From Planctomycetota bacterium (GTDB taxonomy: Bacteria; Planctomycetota; Phycisphaerae; UBA1845; UTPLA1), in assembly GCA_027295245.1 (NCBI GenBank), contig JAPULF010000294.1:1-9322 (forward strand): a DNA stretch of 9,322 nucleotides, given 5' to 3'. Made by a program: the position numbers and the translations under genes. Shown one piece after another: positions 6,631 through 9,322 of the stretch. The number at the start of each line of letters is the position of its first letter. The first letter of the stretch is position 1. The notes beneath the pieces are model-generated. The model saw only the letters and a program-made list of their open reading frames with translations. It had not been told where the DNA came from and did no database searches.

Positions 6631-6662
6631 GGCGCACCCAACGACGCCATGATTGGGTCGCC
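6631..6662 (+). promoter_or_regulatory. 10-bp hairpin between response regulator and Ser/Thr kinase genes
   Basis: GGCG (6631-6634) pairs with CGCC (6659-6662) and ACCCAA (6636-6641) with TTGGGT (6653-6658). This makes a 10-bp stem with one bulged C (6635) and an 11-nt loop. It begins 11 nt after the response regulator stop and ends 4 nt before the GAAGG ribosome binding site of the kinase gene. No T-run follows, so it is not a standard terminator. It may stabilise or process the upstream message, or limit expression of the kinase. Confidence 0.5.
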
Positions 6663-6680
6663 TTCCGAAGGGTGAATTCC

Positions 6681-9116
6681 ATGGCATGCCCGCGCCCGGA
6701 TGTCATTTCGGCGGCGTCGCACGAATCACTGCCCGAAGAGCAGCTGCATTCGGTTTATCAGCACTTGACGGATTGTTCCGATTGTTGGCAATCCTACCTT
6801 CGGGCACGATCCGACGAGCCCGAGTTGACCGTACCCGGATATCACATCATCAAGGGACTGGGCCACGGCGCTTCGTCCGTGGTTTACAAGGCGTGGCGCA
6901 TCTCGAGTCCTCGCGAACTGGTCGCGTTGAAGCTTCTGTGGCCCGCCAACGACGACCAAAGAGCGCGGTTTGAACGCGAGATCGCCGTGCTGAGTCGTCT
7001 TCGGCTTCCGAACATCGTCAAGTGTCGAGAATCGGGTTGTCGAGGCGACATGATGTACTACGCCATGGACCTCATTCGCGGCGCGCCCCTCGACGAGCAC
7101 TTCCGAAAACGTGCTTCCGGAATCGACGAAAAGCTCGAGGTTTTCGAGCGCGTTTGCCGGGCCCTGGCAGGCGCCCATGCGCAGGGCGTGGCCCATCGAG
7201 ACCTTAAACCGAACAACATCCTCGTGGATGACAAAGGTCAGCCGCATATCCTCGATTTCGGTCTTTGCACCGTCGACTCGAGCGGATGGAGCACGAAGGT
7301 ACACCAAGCCCAGACCAAGCCGGGCGATGTCATGGGGACCGTTAAATACATGGCGCCCGAGCAGGCCTGGGGCGGACTGCTCGACGGTTCGATTGACTAC
7401 CGGGCCGATATCTGGGCGCTCGGAATCATGCTGTACGAACTCGCCACCGACGGACGCTATCCGTATGACCTCGGACCGTCCGGCGAAAAGACCGCGGAAG
7501 AAGCCCTGCTACACCGAATCCGGACCGAAACACCCAGGCCTGCCCGAATTCGCTCGCCTGTACATTCCCATGACCTCAAACGTCTTATCGATCGGTGTCT
7601 CTCTTGGGACCGGGGGCAACGAATCCAGTCCGTGGAGGCCCTGGCCGACGACATAGGCAGATGCCGACAGCACGCACCGATTCGAACGCGATCGCTGCCT
7701 CTGCGACACCGGTTTCAGCGCATCACGCTGGGGTTGGCCGTTCGTCGGCGGGGCCTTCTCTGGCTCTGTAACGTGGCCGCCGTGCTGTTGTTGCTTTCCG
7801 CATTCAGCGTGGTTTTCAACGTACGCTGGCCCGTCAAGGGCGTGGACCTCGCCCAGCAAGGTCGGGCGCAACCGCTTGCCTTCGGAGGTGACGATTGCCG
7901 TTCGAACATTCTAGTCGTGGGCCTTGGGGACGATACGTATCAGAGCATTCACGACTACGCTGACAAACATGGAATCTCGGGCATCGATTCGGGGTTTCTA
8001 TCATGGCGTCCGGTCCACGGCCATCTGATGACGCGACTGGCACGCACCTCACCGCGAGTCGTCACCTGGGATTTCAGATTTATCGGCACCGGCCCCGGCG
8101 ACGACGTTGGGTTTCTCGTGGGACTGGATGCACTGTGTAATGCCGGCATTCCGTCTGTTTTGGGCGTTCGGCCATTAGACCACCAGGAGCTAATCGCCAA
8201 ATGGCCCATCTATAAGACGATGAAAGACAAATGCCACTTTGGATTACTGGCCGCACGCGATCTTGAGCGCCGGCCCGCAATCATGCTTTCGCTTCGACGC
8301 GGCGATATCATTTGGCCCTCGATCGCTCTGGCAACTTTTGCCGTGGTGGTCCAACCTGACCGGCGACTCGGAGTGGAATGGCACGGTGTCGAAAAACAGC
8401 TCGAGCTGGTTTTTGAAGAGTGGGACCAGCCGGAATCCGTTCTTCGTGAACGGCACACCATTTCACTTACATCGGCCTTTACGTTGCCAATCGATGACCA
8501 GAAAATCCACGCCCGCGCCGGCGATGTGCTTGGCTATAGAACCATCGCCCTTCAGCATCCAGGGCGTTGGCAGCGGGGCTTGATCGCGTATGAGGATCTT
8601 CTCCGGCAATCGGATGAAGAACTTGCAGAGACCGTCGCGAACAAGATCATTCTCTTCGGAAACTTGCGGAAAGGAACAGAAGCAGACCGGCACGACATCA
8701 TCAGCGACGGCAAGATCATTCCAGATGTCCCCGGCTGCTTTGTGATAGCGGACGCGATCAACGGACTGCTCAGCAATTCGTACCTGAAGCCCGCTTTTCC
8801 ATTTGACAAAATGACCTTCTTAGTCATGGCCGGCGTCGCGGTCATTGGGTGCCTGCTGCCTATACCGGTGGTCCAACGGCGCACGCGCATTTCGCCCGGT
8901 CACAGCCTCTTGCTACAAGGCGCTGCACTTGTCGGGATCGTCGCATGCTGCGTCGCGATGACCTCGCAGCGTCAACCATGGATCCATTTGTCGATGGCCG
9001 GTGCCGTTCTATTCACCGCAACTTTGGCATCCTTTTGGATCGAGTTGGCGCGGGCTCAGCGCCGCGTCGATCCAGAAAAGAAGAACCACGCCTCTTCGAG
9101 CGCCAACCGCGCTTAA
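6681..9116 (+). CDS. Membrane Ser/Thr protein kinase with zinc-finger N terminus and CHASE2-like sensor
   Basis: This 811-aa protein is a Hanks-type kinase that should phosphorylate Ser/Thr in response to an extracytoplasmic signal. Residues 3-35 carry an anti-sigma-type zinc finger: Cys3, then HLTDCSDC with His28, Cys32, Cys35. The catalytic domain (about 54-328) is complete: glycine loop GLGHGASSVVY (59-69), Lys84 (VALK), Glu100, HRDLKPNN (172-179), DFG (192-194), APE (225-227). One membrane helix follows (about 359-381). Residues 384-705 look like a CHASE2 domain: NILVVGLGDD at the start, SPRVVTWDFRFIG, and near the end KIILFGNLRKGTEADRHDII with PGCFVIADAINGLLS. Three more helices (about 711-731, 742-762, 768-790) and a charged tail end the protein. 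The sensor thus lies outside and the kinase inside. ATG 6681 is chosen because GAAGG (6667-6671) is 9 nt upstream; GTG 6672 would add three residues. It probably shares a transcript with the kinase/regulator pair. Confidence 0.93.
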   Translation: MACPRPDVISAASHESLPEEQLHSVYQHLTDCSDCWQSYLRARSDEPELTVPGYHIIKGLGHGASSVVYKAWRISSPRELVALKLLWPANDDQRARFEREIAVLSRLRLPNIVKCRESGCRGDMMYYAMDLIRGAPLDEHFRKRASGIDEKLEVFERVCRALAGAHAQGVAHRDLKPNNILVDDKGQPHILDFGLCTVDSSGWSTKVHQAQTKPGDVMGTVKYMAPEQAWGGLLDGSIDYRADIWALGIMLYELATDGRYPYDLGPSGEKTAEEALLHRIRTETPRPARIRSPVHSHDLKRLIDRCLSWDRGQRIQSVEALADDIGRCRQHAPIRTRSLPLRHRFQRITLGLAVRRRGLLWLCNVAAVLLLLSAFSVVFNVRWPVKGVDLAQQGRAQPLAFGGDDCRSNILVVGLGDDTYQSIHDYADKHGISGIDSGFLSWRPVHGHLMTRLARTSPRVVTWDFRFIGTGPGDDVGFLVGLDALCNAGIPSVLGVRPLDHQELIAKWPIYKTMKDKCHFGLLAARDLERRPAIMLSLRRGDIIWPSIALATFAVVVQPDRRLGVEWHGVEKQLELVFEEWDQPESVLRERHTISLTSAFTLPIDDQKIHARAGDVLGYRTIALQHPGRWQRGLIAYEDLLRQSDEELAETVANKIILFGNLRKGTEADRHDIISDGKIIPDVPGCFVIADAINGLLSNSYLKPAFPFDKMTFLVMAGVAVIGCLLPIPVVQRRTRISPGHSLLLQGAALVGIVACCVAMTSQRQPWIHLSMAGAVLFTATLASFWIELARAQRRVDPEKKNHASSSANRA

Positions 9117-9137
9117 AGCAACCTCAGCTACTTGCGG

Positions 9138-9257
9138 CTAGCCGGCAAATGAGATTGCCGCCAGGGCGGTAAGAGTCGATACCGCCAGCAAGAATAGCCC
9201 GAATCCGCTCCAACGCACGGTCTTTTGTTCCGCCGGTGTCAGTGGGTAGATCAGCAT
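9138..9257 (-). CDS. Small single-span membrane protein, 39 aa
   Basis: A short frame encodes a 39-residue protein beginning MLIYPLTPAEQKTVRWSG. It continues as one hydrophobic helix (about 19-38) and ends ISFAG. AGGAGG (9266-9271) stands 8 nt before the ATG, an ideal ribosome binding site. The gene starts 12 nt after the stop of the gene upstream, so both are surely co-transcribed. It ends 21 nt from the stop of the Ser/Thr kinase gene, in convergent orientation. Its size, and the position directly after a larger gene, recall accessory subunits of respiratory oxidases, such as the roughly 34-aa subunit IIa of ba3-type cytochrome oxidase. That is analogy only; I cannot assign a function. The predicted orientation is N terminus inside, with the polar EQKTVR segment before the helix. 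Confidence 0.7.
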   Translation of the reverse strand: MLIYPLTPAEQKTVRWSGFGLFLLAVSTLTALAAISFAG

Positions 9258-9269
9258 CGAGTAATCCTC

Positions 9270-9322
9270 CTATGCGTCAGTGCCCAGCTCTACAAGGTTT
9301 TCGATCCAGTACTGGTACCAGT
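9270..9322 (-). CDS. 3' end of a gene entering from the right edge
   Basis: The last 17 codons, ending WYQYWIENLVELGTDA and TAG at 9272-9270, are visible. The aromatic, then acidic tail looks like genuine protein rather than random sequence, and the stop overlaps the ribosome binding site of the 39-aa gene, as in an operon. Too little is present to name the protein. The aromatic-rich segment would suit a membrane or membrane-associated protein. Confidence 0.55.
   Translation of the reverse strand, partial: WYQYWIENLVELGTDA

Noticed and set aside
7022..7656. Plus-strand frames inside the Ser/Thr kinase gene
   Set aside because: They overlap the catalytic domain in another frame; the kinase motifs establish the true frame.
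1..9322. Mobile elements, CRISPR arrays, tRNA or rRNA genes
   Set aside because: I saw no transposase or integrase motifs, no regularly spaced direct repeats, no tRNA cloverleaf and no rRNA-like stretch.

Overview
The window reads as a chromosomal stretch of a moderately GC-rich Gram-negative-type bacterium. A Planctomycetota-like host is the best guess. The reasons are a serine/threonine kinase joining an anti-sigma-type zinc finger, a PknB-like catalytic domain and a CHASE2-like sensor, together with two small lipoproteins and weak Shine-Dalgarno signals before several genes. This is inference from gene style; nothing in the window fixes the taxon.

Layout. (1) Positions 1-2258, minus strand: most of topA (DNA topoisomerase I), running off the left edge. 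(2) 2259-2601: a divergent intergenic region with a candidate plus-strand promoter and hairpin-forming repeats. (3) 2602-4534, plus strand: a tightly packed cluster of a 70-aa ORF with an excellent ribosome binding site, an alpha/beta-hydrolase lipoprotein and a TPR-containing lipoprotein, each overlapping the next by a few bases. (4) 4535-4886: an intergenic region with two small dyads and a candidate promoter. (5) 4887-9116, plus strand: a soluble histidine kinase, an overlapping response regulator whose output domain is not a recognisable DNA-binding domain, a strong hairpin, then the membrane Ser/Thr kinase. (6) 9138-9322, minus strand: a 39-aa single-span membrane protein and, just upstream of it, the last codons of another gene that enters from the right edge.

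How the genes may work together. The histidine kinase (His117) and response regulator (Asp55) overlap by ATGA and almost certainly form a phosphorelay pair. The kinase has no visible sensor or membrane segment, and the regulator lacks a LuxR-type HTH. The third gene supplies what they lack: a membrane-anchored extracytoplasmic sensor domain and a complete Hanks-type kinase. A combined His-Asp and Ser/Thr signalling module is therefore the most interesting hypothesis here. The lipoprotein cluster upstream would act at the cell envelope; a link to the signalling genes is only suggested by proximity. topA is ordinary housekeeping, apart from an apparently enlarged segment ahead of the catalytic tyrosine.
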